Assembly (NCBI GenBank): GCA_038503035.1
Contig: JAVSML010001090.1
Location: 1 to 64,000 of the forward strand
DNA: 64,000 nucleotides
From: Crocodylus rhombifer
Taxonomy: Eukaryota; Chordata; Crocodylia; Crocodylidae
Direction of reading: 5' to 3'
Shown: positions 1 through 8,992 of the stretch, in pieces
Numbering within the stretch: position 1 is the stretch's first letter
Layout of the letters: each line of letters starts with the position of its first letter
Notes under the pieces: model-generated
The model's database searches: none
Told to the model about the DNA's origin: nothing
Seen by the model: the letters and a program-made list of their open reading frames with translations, nothing else
Translations under genes and position numbers: made by a program

Positions 1-10
1 GTGTGTGTGT
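1..10. repeat. (GT)n microsatellite, cut by the window edge
   Basis: Five GT units open the window and are probably the end of a longer dinucleotide run outside it. Confidence 0.7.
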
Positions 11-19
11 CCCCTCATA

Positions 20-850
20 CCCCATGTCACATTCATCCTGAGAGGCTCAGTGGTCCCCAAGACCCACCTCAAGAAGGCAGACACCAAGATCCGGCAGCTG
101 CTGAAAAGTGGCTGCACCTGCCTCTGAGGGCTAGCAATGAGATCCTGCACATTCCCTATTGACAAGGAGGTGCCAACATCCCTCACATGGCAGACCTCTG
201 TGACAGTTGTCACCCATGCCTTCTGCCTCCTGACTTGCCCAGACCCAACGGTAAGCACCATCATTTCCAGCACCCTTGAGGAGACCACCCACAAGACGAT
301 CATAAGGCAACCTCCTGGATGTGACTTAGCTACATTCCTCAATGGCTTAGTGCTGGCAATGCCCACCTTAGCCAGGTGATCCCTCTAGTGAAGGAGCTTG
401 AGAATCCAATTGAGAAGTTCTGTGTGATCAATGTTCCTGGCTGGGGCAAGCCGCTTTCACCAGAGGTGCAGGCACTTGTGAAGTGGCTGAAGGATGGCAT
501 CAAAAAAGGCTAGATCCATTGCGATCCAGTATGGCTCATGTGCTGGCAGGCATGTGTGACCTGAGGGTGAACGGAAGCATCTTCATCAGCAAAACCCTCG
601 ATCACTGGACAGAGGTGCTGGTGAACAGGATCAGGGAGGTAGAAGGACATAGGCAGGGGGATGAGGAAAAGGGGGATCCACTGTCTCATGCCAGCACTCC
701 AAGCACCAGCCAATCTCCTCTACCACACCCACTGCCAATGTGGGCCAAGGGTACAGCTTCAATGTTGGGGTCCAGAGGCACCAGACCCCACCATCTGGCA
801 GGTAGTACGGAGGCCTCAGTGGCTACCTGTCTCACCAAGGACATGGAGTA
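20..850 (+). pseudogene. Unidentified coding-like remnant, broken
   Basis: Several short open stretches in different + frames have protein-like composition. Around 30-125 there is a basic segment containing VVPKTHLKKADTKIRQLL. Around 386-510 there is a segment ending in KWLKDGIKKG and a stop. Around 483-850 there is a segment with ISKTLDHWTEVLVNRI followed by a serine/proline-rich tail. They are separated by stops and frame changes and no start or splice pattern unites them. I do not recognise the family. It could be a processed pseudogene or an old transposon ORF; chance open frames in GC-moderate DNA are also possible. Confidence 0.25.
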
Positions 851-1544
851 ATGCGATCCCTTTGCCTATTGGGCAAGCTGCAGCCAGATGTGGCAGGATT
901 TGGCCATGGTTTCCTGGGAACACCTGTCCTATCCACCAACCAGTGTTTGAAGTAAGAGGGTGTTCAGCATTGCTTGGGATGTTGTGACACCCCACTGCAC
1001 CTCCTTGCATCCTGGTTTGGTGGAGCAGCTGGTGTTCCTGAAGATGAACCTCCCACTGCTGGGATTTCCCAAGCTCCACCAGCAGATGGAATGAGTGCCA
1101 CTGTCTTCACTCTACACCTCTTTGCTTTTTTAATTTTCTTTGACAACCATTTAATGCCCCATTTTCAGAGCTGGAGGTGGTAGTTTTTCACTAGCTAGCA
1201 GGAGGCAAACATTTCCTTGCTGAGCTCCCATGCCAGGATGAACTTGGAGGTGTGGACTGTGGCTATGGGGAACAAGGAGACCCCAGGTCCTGGACATGAC
1301 CTAAAATGGCACCATGCCATGGTAGAGAAGCCTGGTGAGACTGCCACTGGCATGGCAGCCCCAGGAAATGCCAGGACTGAGGATCCCCCTGGTGAAAAGT
1401 GGGTAGGAGGTGCCATAACCTCTGGCCACCACATGCATGCAACCAGTCTTGGCTGGGGAAAGCCCAGACCCATCGTGTCTTTGACAAGCCTGATTCTTGC
1501 TCATTGCAGTGGAGTTGTGAGGCTCCAAGTGAGCTCAGAATAGC
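851..1544. other. Intergenic stretch, nothing recognised
   Basis: Mid-GC DNA with short open frames on both strands that overlap one another and show no recognisable domain. No repeat family could be assigned. It ends where the minus-strand Penelope-like 3' sequence begins. Confidence 0.4.
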
Positions 1545-1915
1545 TGCCTGGGATGCCAGCTTTTGGCTTGAAAAACCCTTCATCAGGCTGAGGAAGCACC
1601 TGCAGTTGGTGTGTGCTGTTCCTGGATGGAGGGAAGAGTAAAGAAGCCACAGGCTGGAATGCCATGAAGGCAAGAAAAACAGTCAGTGAAAATGTAAATT
1701 AAGGCATCAGGGGGTGAGGGACAGGCTGGGGTGGAGAAGGGGATGCAGCAGCCAGGTAAAAGTGGAAAGGTACCTGGGGAGTCAGATGTCAGGCAGGTTA
1801 TACTGCATCATAAATCCAATGTCTGTATTGAGTCCATGAGTTTTTATATCCAGTAGATGATGTGAAGTTTGTAAACTTGTCTACAAAAGGTGTTTTGTAA
1901 ATTCCCTTTGAGTTA
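1545..1915 (-). mobile_element. Penelope-like element, C-terminal part and 3' tail
   Basis: The reverse complement matches 6773-7080 of this window: both share the stretch encoding a His-Gly-Leu motif, the Pro-Asp-Ile stop region, a pyrimidine-rich 3' UTR, and the tail block CAGCCTGATGAAGGGTTTTT. Read on the minus strand, this segment carries on from the GIY-YIG part at 6772-6371: it begins with the end of the endonuclease domain (GIYKTPFVDKFTNFTSSTGY) and runs into the 3' UTR. The two halves are separated by the CR1 insertion at 1918-6370. The usual distal tail (TTGGTCTAATAAAAG) is missing, so this copy is cut at about 1545. Assignment to PLEs rests on the linked GIY-YIG domain. Confidence 0.7.
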
Positions 1916-1917
1916 GG

Positions 1918-2299
1918 CTCCGGAGCGGTGAGAGACGTGCGGGTGAAGCCCGCTGCACCCCCGCTCCCCCGAAGCCCCCCAGACACCCCTCAGCAGCCGC
2001 AGAGCCCCCTGCCGACCCCCAGCACAGCCAGAGGTAAGCGGGCTTGTGGTGGGAAGGGGTTAACTCCTCAGGCCCTCGGAGGAGGCCGCTGCCTGGTGCC
2101 AGGCTGGGTCAAGCCCCCGCCCAGGACCCTACTTGCCCAGCCCCCCAGGGAGCCCCGCGACCGAGCCGCGCGAACAGGCTGCGTAAAAAGGCGCTTGAGT
2201 TAGCGCAGAGTTCGCGCAGGGAGGGTACAGGAGGGCACGAGACCCTGCCTGCGACCCCCCAGAGTAGTCAGCCCCAGCCGTAGCCAGCCTACCATAGGC
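1918..2299 (+). promoter_or_regulatory. CR1 5' region, CpG-rich, probable internal promoter
   Basis: This stretch is markedly richer in GC and CpG than the surrounding DNA and lies between the PLE junction and the first plausible ORF1 start. Full-length CR1 elements need an internal promoter, and a GC-rich leader of this kind is the usual place. No TATA box is evident. An open frame from 1928 (APPLPRSPPDTPQQP) looks like compositional chance rather than a protein. Confidence 0.5.
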
Positions 2300-3366
2300 A
2301 TGACATGGATGGGCATGCGCCGCACCCCGAGGGTCCCCTCGGGCTCTGCGGCCCCCCCACTGGGCACCTCAGAGACGGCCACCCAGACGGAGCCCATGGT
2401 TCCGGGCTCCATGCAGACGGAGCCCCTGGCTCTTGGCTGCGGGCGCTGCCTGTCCCTTTTTCAGGCTCTGGGGCCCGGGAGCATGGCCACCTCCCCTTGT
2501 GGGGTCTGCTCCCTACTGGGGTCTCTGGCATGCCAGCTGGAGGAGCTCCAGGCCACAGTCCAGAGACTGCGTGTCATCAGGGACTGCGAGCAGGCCCTTC
2601 TCCCCTGGGAGCTGCAGGGGAGAGCACTGTCTCCCTCCATGACTAAGGAGGACCCTGGGACCTCCTGCTCTGCCCAGTCAGGGGCATGGACCAAGGTGGT
2701 CCAGGGCCCCAAGGCCCGCCGCACCAAGGCCCCTCCCTTGCCGGAGCTTAGCAACAGGTTTGCACCTCTTGCAGCCCCAGCAGAGCCTGCTCAGTTGCCA
2801 GCTCCTGCAGGCAACCCAGGCTCAACTGCAGCTACTGGCCCCGCTCTCCCCAAGTCAAAGCGAAAGGTGTTTGTTGTGGGAGACTCCATCCTGCGGGGCA
2901 CTGAGGGGGGCAATCTGCCTTAGCCTGGGAAGTCTGCTGCTTCCCGGGGGCCCGCATCCGAGACATTGCGGAGAGGATCCCGCAGCTCCTCCAGCCCACA
3001 GACCACTACCCCATGCTCCTTATTCACATGGGCACCAATGACATGGCTTGGAGCACCCCCAGCCAGGTCATGAGGAGCTACAGGGAGTTGGGAGCTGGGC
3101 ATAGGGGTCTGGGAGCTGAGGTGGTGTTTTCATCGATCCTCCCAGTCTCGGGCTATGGGCTGAGGAGGGAGAGGAGGATCCACGCAGTGAACCAAAGACT
3201 GCGGAGCTGGTGTCATCGGGAAGGCTTTGGCTTCCATGACCACAGCTCGCTCTTTGGCGAGAGGGGCAGCGAGCTGCTAGGAAGAGATGGCCTCCACCTC
3301 TCTCTCCTGGGGAGGAGGCTCTTCTCAGCCAGGCTGGCTGACCTGCTCCACCGGGCTTTAAACTAA
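2300..3366 (+). pseudogene. CR1 ORF1 (SGNH/GDSL esterase-type), frameshifted
   Basis: The N-terminal frame runs 2300-2923 and the C-terminal frame from about 2926 to 3366; a single-base shift near 2905-2925 separates them. The N-terminal 180 residues are Pro/Ala/Gly-rich with a Cys-containing segment (LGCGRCLSLF). The C-terminal half is an SGNH hydrolase: GDS with the nucleophile Ser at 2885-2887, GTND at 3031-3042, and DGLHLS with Asp at 3286 and His at 3295. All catalytic residues survive even though the frame is broken. Esterase ORF1 proteins are known from CR1-clade LINEs, where they are thought to bind RNA or membranes during retrotransposition. Start choice is by length only. Confidence 0.85.
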
Positions 3367-3482
3367 GTCCGCTGGGGGATGGGGGGACGACTGCCACTGC
3401 TGGCCCGCTGAGCAACCCTTGCAAAGCCAGCAGACCAAGGCACTTAAGGGAGCCCACCCCTGCCCCAGCCCTGGCACAATCT

Positions 3483-6276
3483 GTGGGCAAGGCAAGTGCC
3501 CCTAAGGGCACACTTGCCTGCCTGTACACTAATGCCAGGAGCCTGGGTAACAAGCAGGAGGAGCTTGTCCTCCTGCTCAGTGCAAAGAATTATAATGTCA
3601 TTGGGATAATGGAGACCTGGTGGGACTCCACACATGACTGGACCACCGGTATAGAGGGCTATACCCTGTAAAGGAGGGATCGTGTTGACAAAAGGGGCGG
3701 GGGTGTAGCTCTCTATGTTAAGGAAAGCTACATGTCCCTGCAAGCTGATGTTGGTGACCGGCATGGACAGCTAGAGACCCTCTGGGTAAAAATTCGTGGG
3801 AAAAACAGCACAGGGGACACAACGGTGGGAGTCTACTACAGACCTCCCACTCAAAGTCCTGAGCTTGACCAGAAGTTCGCCAGGGAACTGACTGAGGCCA
3901 CTTGCTCCAGGACCTTGGTTGTCATGGTTGACTTCAATTACCCGGACATCTCCTGGGAAGATCACTCAACAAAATCCGAGCGGTCACAAAACTTTCGTGC
4001 GTGGATGACCTCTACCTGACTCAAGAAGTCTATGGGCCAACGAGAGGCAAAGCGCTGCTTGACCTGGTACTGGCTACGGGGGACGACCTAATTCGGTGAG
4101 CTAGTGATCGATGGGAAGCTGGGTGACAGCGACCACGAGCTGATCATCTTCACCATCCACCGTAAAGCTGGCAAGTCAGTCAGCAACACAGAAGTCCTTG
4201 ACTTCAGAAAAGCCGACTTTGACAAGCTCAAGAGGCTAGTCGGTCAGGCCCTCAGGGACCATGACCCCAGGGAGATGGGAGTTTGAGAAGAGTGGTTGCT
4301 TCTCAAGGAAGCGGTCCTCAATGCACAAGCTAAATCTATTCCAACACGGAGGAAAGGCAGCAAGAAGGCACAGCAGCCCTCCTGGCTCTCTAGGGACCTA
4401 GTGGACCTCCTGCGGCTAAAAAGGAAAGCCTACAAAGGATGGAGGATGGGATTCACCTCCAAGGAGGATTATTCTGCACTGGTCTGGTCCTGCAGGGATC
4501 AAACCAGGAAAGCCAAGGCTGCAACTGAACTCCAACTAGCTTCAGGCATCAAGGACAACAAAAAGTCCTTTTTCAGATATGTGGGGAGCCGGAGGAAAAG
4601 CAAGGGCAATGTTGGACCCCTGCTAAACCAGATGGGGCAACTGACAACCGACGCCCAGGAAAAAGCCAACCTATTAAATAGGTACTTTGTGTCAGTCTTT
4701 CATCAGTCCCATGGGACGCCCATGCCTGCTATGGGACAGGGAGATCCGGGTGATGGGGATCCCCTACCCTCCATAAATGCTGACCTTGTGAAGGAACACC
4801 TTGAGAAGCTGGATACCTTCAAGTCAGCCGGCCCTGACAATCTGCACCCCAGGGTACTCAAGGAGCGTCATAGCCCAGCCCCTGGCATGGATCTTTGAAA
4901 ACTCCTGGCGCTCTGGTGTAGTGCCCGAAGACTGGAAGAAGGCCAATGTGGTGCCAATCTTCAAGAAAGGGAGGAGAGTGGATCTGGCTAACTACAGGCC
5001 CATTAGCCTGACTTCTATCCTGGGGAAGATCTTAGAAAAGTTTATTAAGGAGGCCATCCTTGATGGACTGGCCCATCCAGTCCATCATAACATCCTAAGG
5101 GATAGCCAGCATGGGTTTGTTGCGGGTAGGTCTTGTTTGACCAATCTCATTTCCTTCTATGACCAGGTGACCTATCACCTGGACAAGGGAGAAGAGATTC
5201 ATGTCATATATCTTGACTTCAAAAAAGCCTTTGATCTGGTATCCCACGGTCACCTCTTGGCCAAACTGGCCAGTTGTGTCCTTGGCTCCACCACGATCCG
5301 CTGGCTGTGAAACTGGCTCCGTGGTCAGACCCAGAGGGTTTTGATCGATGGCAGTCATTCATCATGGTGCCCTGTGACCAGTGGGGTCCCTCAAGGCTCT
5401 GTCCTGGGACCCATCCTGTTCAACATCTTCATTAATGATGTGGACATTGGAGTCAGGAGTGGACTGGCCAAGTTCGCCGATGACACCAAACTTTGGAGCA
5501 AAGCATCCACGCCAGAAGATAGGCGGGTGATCCAGGCTCACCTGGACAAGCTCAGTAAATGGGCAGATGAGAACCTGATGGTGTTTAACACCGAAAAGTG
5601 CAGGGTTCTCCACCTTGGGAGGAAAAACCTGCAGCATCCTTATAGGCTCGGCAGTGCTACGTTGGATAGCACTACAGAAGAAAGAGACTTGGGGGTCATC
5701 ATTGACCACAAGATGAACATGAGCCTGCAATGCGATGCTACGGCTAGTAAAGCGACCAAATCGCTGGCGTGCATCCATAGATGCTTCTCGAGAAAATCCC
5801 GGGACATCATTCTCCCCTTGTACTCGGCCTTGGTGAAGCCACAGCTGGAGTACTGCATCCAGTTTTGGGCTCCACAATTCAAAAAGGATGTGGAGAAGCT
5901 TGAGAGAGTCCAGAGGAGAGCCACGCGCATGATCAGAGGTCAGGAAAACAGATCTTACGATGACAGGCTGAGAGCCATGGGACTCTTTAGCCTGGAAAAG
6001 CGCAGGCTCAGGGGTGATCTGATGGCCACCTCTAAGTTTATCAGGGGTGACCACCAGGATCTGGGGAAACGTTTGTTCACCAGAGCGCCCCAAGGGATGA
6101 CGAGGTCGAATGGTCACAAACTCCTGCAAGACCATTTCAGGCTGGACATAGGGAAGAATTTCTTTAGTGTCCAAGCCCCCAAGGTCTGGAACAGTCTGCC
6201 AGCAGAGGTGGTTCAAGCACCTACATTGAACACCTTCAAGAGTAAATTGGATGCTTATCTTGCTGGGCTCCTATGA
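3483..6276 (+). pseudogene. CR1 ORF2 (APE endonuclease + reverse transcriptase), disabled
   Basis: ORF2 would nick target DNA and prime reverse transcription from it. The endonuclease occupies about 3500-4170, with TNARSLGNK, the catalytic Glu of ETWWD at 3612, DFNYPDISWE at about 3930-3960 and SDH at 4128-4136. The linker region follows, then RT from about 4890 with YRPISLTSILGK, the fingers FKKAFD, and the active-site FADD at 5473-5484. The C-terminal CR1 domain has YCIQFWAPQFKKDVEKLERVQ and ends at TGA 6274-6276. In-frame stops occur at 3669, 4284 and 5308, the last two probably from Trp or Arg codons. A pair of frame changes falls at about 4000-4100 and another at about 4860-4890. The catalytic residues themselves are preserved, which suggests moderate age. 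Confidence 0.95.
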
Positions 6277-6370
6277 CCCCAGCTGACTTCCTGCCCTTTT
6301 GGCAGGGGGCTGGACTTGATGATCTCCCGAGGTCCCTTCCAGCCCTTATGTCTATGAAATCTATGAAATC
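6277..6370 (+). other. CR1 3' UTR and terminal short repeat
   Basis: It contains the conserved CR1 end (GGGGCTGGACTTGATGATCT region) and closes with two copies of the nonamer CTATGAAAT at 6352-6370. CR1 elements end in short direct repeats of this type instead of poly(A). The ORF2 protein is thought to recognise this end. Confidence 0.85.
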
Positions 6371-6772
6371 AAAACTGAGAGTTTGGATGGAGAGTGGTTT
6401 TCTTGTGAGAAATATGCCCCCACGGGTAATTAGGTGTTCGTGTCTTTAATAGATGTCCAGTGTTCATTCATTCTGGTGCACATTTGTTGTTTGGTCTCTC
6501 CTACGTATTTTCCATCAGGGTATTTGGTGCACTGGATGAGATATAGTGTTTCTGGAGGTGCAGTTGTAAAATCCAGGAATGTTGATGATTCTGTTGTGGG
6601 GTGTAGTAATTGTGGGGGTACTGGAAATATGTTGGCAGGTTTTACATTTCTTGTCATGGCATAGTCTGGATTCATTCAGTGTGTTTTGGGGTGTAGGAAC
6701 TTTGCTTCTGGTCATGAGGTTAGCAAAGTTTGGTGCTTATTTGAAGTTACTTGTTTGAAAACACGTTTCAAA
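6371..6772 (-). mobile_element. Penelope-like element, GIY-YIG endonuclease part
   Basis: On the minus strand two adjacent frames give APNFANLMTRSK, then a Cys-rich zinc-binding segment (CHDKKCKTCQH), then the GIY-YIG core YLIQCTKYPDGKYVGETKQQ and RMNEH. This is the C-terminal endonuclease of EN(+) Penelope-like retroelements. One frameshift lies inside about 6515-6680, so it is dead. Its continuation on the minus strand is at 1915-1545, beyond the CR1 insertion. At 6772 it meets an oppositely oriented copy of the element's own 3' part. Confidence 0.85.
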
Positions 6773-7178
6773 GATGAGACTATGAACGTTACTTCATCAA
6801 CCCTCTAGATACAAAAATTCATGGACTCAGTATAGACACTAGATTTATGACACACTATAACCTGCTTGACATCTGACTTCCCAGGTACCTCTCCACTTTT
6901 GCCTGTCTCTCGCCCCCTGACTCCTTAATTTACATTTTCACTGACTGTCTTTCTTGCCTGCATACCAGCTTCTGGCTTCTTTACTATTCCTTCCATCCAG
7001 GAAGAGCACACACATACCAACTACAGAGGCTTCCTCAGCCTGATGAAGGGTTTTTAAACCCAAAAGCTTATCAAGATATGTTTCTCCAACTATTCAGTTG
7101 GTCTAATAAAAGATATCACATCTACTCAAAGAGCCTAGCCTGCTGGTTCCTTAGACCAACACGGCTACAACCAGAAAC
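6773..7178 (+). mobile_element. Inverted copy of the PLE C-terminus and 3' tail
   Basis: This + strand segment has YERYFINPLDTKIHG, a pyrimidine-rich 3' UTR, CAGCCTGATGAAGGGTTTTT, then AGTTGGTCTAATAAAAGATA and the terminal block AGACCAACACGGCTACAACC. It duplicates, in inverse orientation, the 3' part found at 1915-1545. Head-to-head joining with the GIY-YIG segment at about 6772 gives the inverted organisation described for Penelope. The final block also occurs at 17340, 17760 and 62090. Confidence 0.8.
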
Positions 7179-7198
7179 CCAGCTAACAGACACAAATG

Positions 7199-7486
7199 AC
7201 ATGAGTTTTGCTTTCAGAAACTTGAGGTGCACTTTCACAGAAACTCCTGCACCTATCTTTTTGAAACCTAGCAGGCTTTATGCCCTCAGAAGGGGCTACT
7301 ATCCTTGCTGCTTTCACCCTGCACTGCTTTAACACACACACAACATGAGTTTTGCTTTCAACAGTTTGAGGTACAGTTTCACAGAAACCCCTAAACCTTT
7401 TTCCTTGATGCTTGACAGGCTTCATGGCCTCAGAAAGGGCTAACATCCCTCCAGTTTTAATCCAATTCTGCAAAATAATGACAAAG
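7199..7486. repeat. 144-bp tandem repeat, two diverged units
   Basis: Unit 1 starts at 7199 and unit 2 at 7343, both opening with ACATGAGTTTTGCTTTCA and sharing TTCACAGAAAC and GGCCTCAGAA-type blocks. The period is a multiple of three, and the minus strand stays open through both units (7473-7183), giving a protein-level repeat of 48 residues (ESKTHVVCV and ESKTHVICV). No family recognised. It could be a piece of an unclassified transposon. Confidence 0.7.
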
Positions 7487-7540
7487 TTATAGGTATTTTA
7501 GTGATTCCCTGTTAGTCTATGGCCAAATAACACCAAATCA

Positions 7541-7672
7541 GTGCCAAATCTTTTGAATCTGATTCAGCTGAACTGATTCAGGACAGTGATCTGAATCACC
7601 AAATCGAATCACTGTCCCCTGAATTGGCTGAATCCAGATCTGAATCTAATACTGGCCGCTGTGCACAGGCTT
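7541..7672. repeat. Dispersed repeat family A (hairpin GGACAGTGAT), fragment
   Basis: It has repeated CTGAATC/GATTCAG words and a central hairpin with arms GGACAGTGAT and ATCACTGTCC. Similar copies lie at 24165-24325, 30940-31075 and 34680-34755. The shared hairpin and spacing mark one non-autonomous family; its class is unknown. Confidence 0.6.
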
Positions 7673-8144
7673 TATATTAAACATTATAGCTGTGAGTGGT
7701 TGACCAAAATGGATTTCATGATCAGTATGATTGTATGGCAGTGTCTCCATTTGCTCCAAATGTGCTGTATATTACACTTAAGACATGTTAACTGCACTTA
7801 AAAAGGCAAGCATCCATGAGCTCAAGCAGTAAAACACATTCTAATTGCAGCCAAATTGTAGCAAATTAACAGCTTTCCAGATTGTATGAAGTAATACATG
7901 CCCAGCTATCATTGGACTTACCATATGAATTCAAGACTGCAGAGTGATGTTGGGGTCAATTCAAGGCACCGGGTCTGGAACTGACAATCAGCTCATTGTT
8001 GGTCAAAGCTCTAACATCACACTGGAGCTGATTCAAGTGTCCAAGAGGATCAGGGTGTACAGCTGGCTCCTGAGATCATAGTAAACATTGCCATGCAACT
8101 GCTTAGAACATGTTCTAACTTTTAATACAGCACAGTAATGCTTA
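7673..8144. other. Intergenic, nothing recognised
   Basis: AT-rich unique-looking DNA without coherent open frames. Confidence 0.5.
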
Positions 8145-8345
8145 CTGGGTGCATCTACACTTGCCCATAACTGTACATTTGTTACTGCACAGTAATTTAG
8201 TACTTGTTAATGGAAGTTACTGTGTAGTTACTGCTGTTCCTGAGCAGTCCCAGCAGTGCACAGGTCATTAGTGACCCCATTGCACAGTAACAATGAACTA
8301 TCACACAGTAGCATCAGCATCATAGTGTCAGCTTCATGGTTCATG
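8145..8345. mobile_element. MITE family T, left end and interior
   Basis: It starts with CTGGGTGCATCTACAC, the same terminus as at 13436, 15582 and 56165, and contains the family words TTACTGCACAGTAA. The opposite terminus was not found, so the copy is probably truncated. Confidence 0.6.
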
Positions 8346-8369
8346 GCCACTGATGCTATGTCACCATCA

Positions 8370-8715
8370 GAGATCTCCCTAGGGTACAGTGAACTGGGGC
8401 AACTGCCCTGGGCCCCACACTTTTAGGGCACCCCATTGAGCCGGACTGAGTGGCCGTGACCTCTCCGCAGGGCCTGCCTGGAGCTGGTAGCTCAGGCCCG
8501 TGTCACAGAAAACACATGGAGACCCCCTCCCCCTGTTTGTGAGGGTACCACGGCCCCACGCAGTGTTAAGGGGGCCCTGCACTCTGCTAGGGTCCGGGCT
8601 GGTTGCCGTAGTGACAAGCTACATTGCTGTAGTTCATCACTATGGTGAAGTAGTGTCTCATGTAGATGAGCCCCTTTGTTCCAAATAAAATATATACTGG
8701 GTGTCCTGTACAAAA
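8370..8715. repeat. GC-richer stretch, probable transposon fragment
   Basis: The start (ACTGGGGCAACTGCCCTGGG) resembles the end of a common hAT-type repeat, and the interior is GC-rich against an AT-rich background. No target-site duplication was found and the right boundary is uncertain. Overlapping short open frames on both strands show no domain. Confidence 0.3.
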
Positions 8716-8935
8716 AGGCCTTGAGTTATTAAGCAGCTCCATGGGGTTTTTTTTAATGTAACTACATTAAAAGGTGATTTACTTTAAGATAAACTGAAAT
8801 GATCCACAATTTTACAGCATTTAGCATATTATTTTGAGTTTTGTTTATCAACAGTGTGCTTTAGGAAGCAATAAATAATTATAATTTATTACTATTAATA
8901 TTGATGTGTATTGGTATTACGTTACTTCAATAGAA

Positions 8936-8992
8936 TTAGTATTATTGTTGTTGTTAACAATAGTAATAATAACAATAATAATAAATAGTGGT
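8936..8992. repeat. Trinucleotide repeat (GTT/AAT type)
   Basis: Imperfect TTG, AAT and AAC triplets follow one another; a short inverted arrangement of TTGTTG and CAATAATAA is present. Confidence 0.7.

Larger units (their letters stand above)
1918..6370 (+). mobile_element. CR1 LINE retrotransposon, near full length
   Basis: The order is GC-rich 5' region, ORF1 with an SGNH/GDSL esterase domain, ORF2 with an APE endonuclease and reverse transcriptase, and a short 3' UTR ending in a direct repeat of CTATGAAAT. That is the standard CR1 architecture. The length of about 4.45 kb is close to a complete element. The 3' end contains the CR1 block GGACTTGATGATCT shared with the copies near 52.3 and 60.1 kb. 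It is inserted in the sense opposite to the surrounding PLE. Several stops and frameshifts make it inactive. No clear target-site duplication was seen, which is usual for CR1. Confidence 0.95.

Noticed and set aside
3068..3553. 161-codon minus-strand open frame
   Set aside because: It lies opposite the esterase domain of ORF1 and has no recognisable motif.
5362..6216. 284-codon open frame on the minus strand
   Set aside because: It is the antisense of CR1 ORF2; the sense strand carries the recognised RT and C-terminal motifs. No known domain on the minus strand.
7320..7486. CRISPR-like direct repeats
   Set aside because: Only two long diverged tandem units without spacers, in a eukaryotic context.
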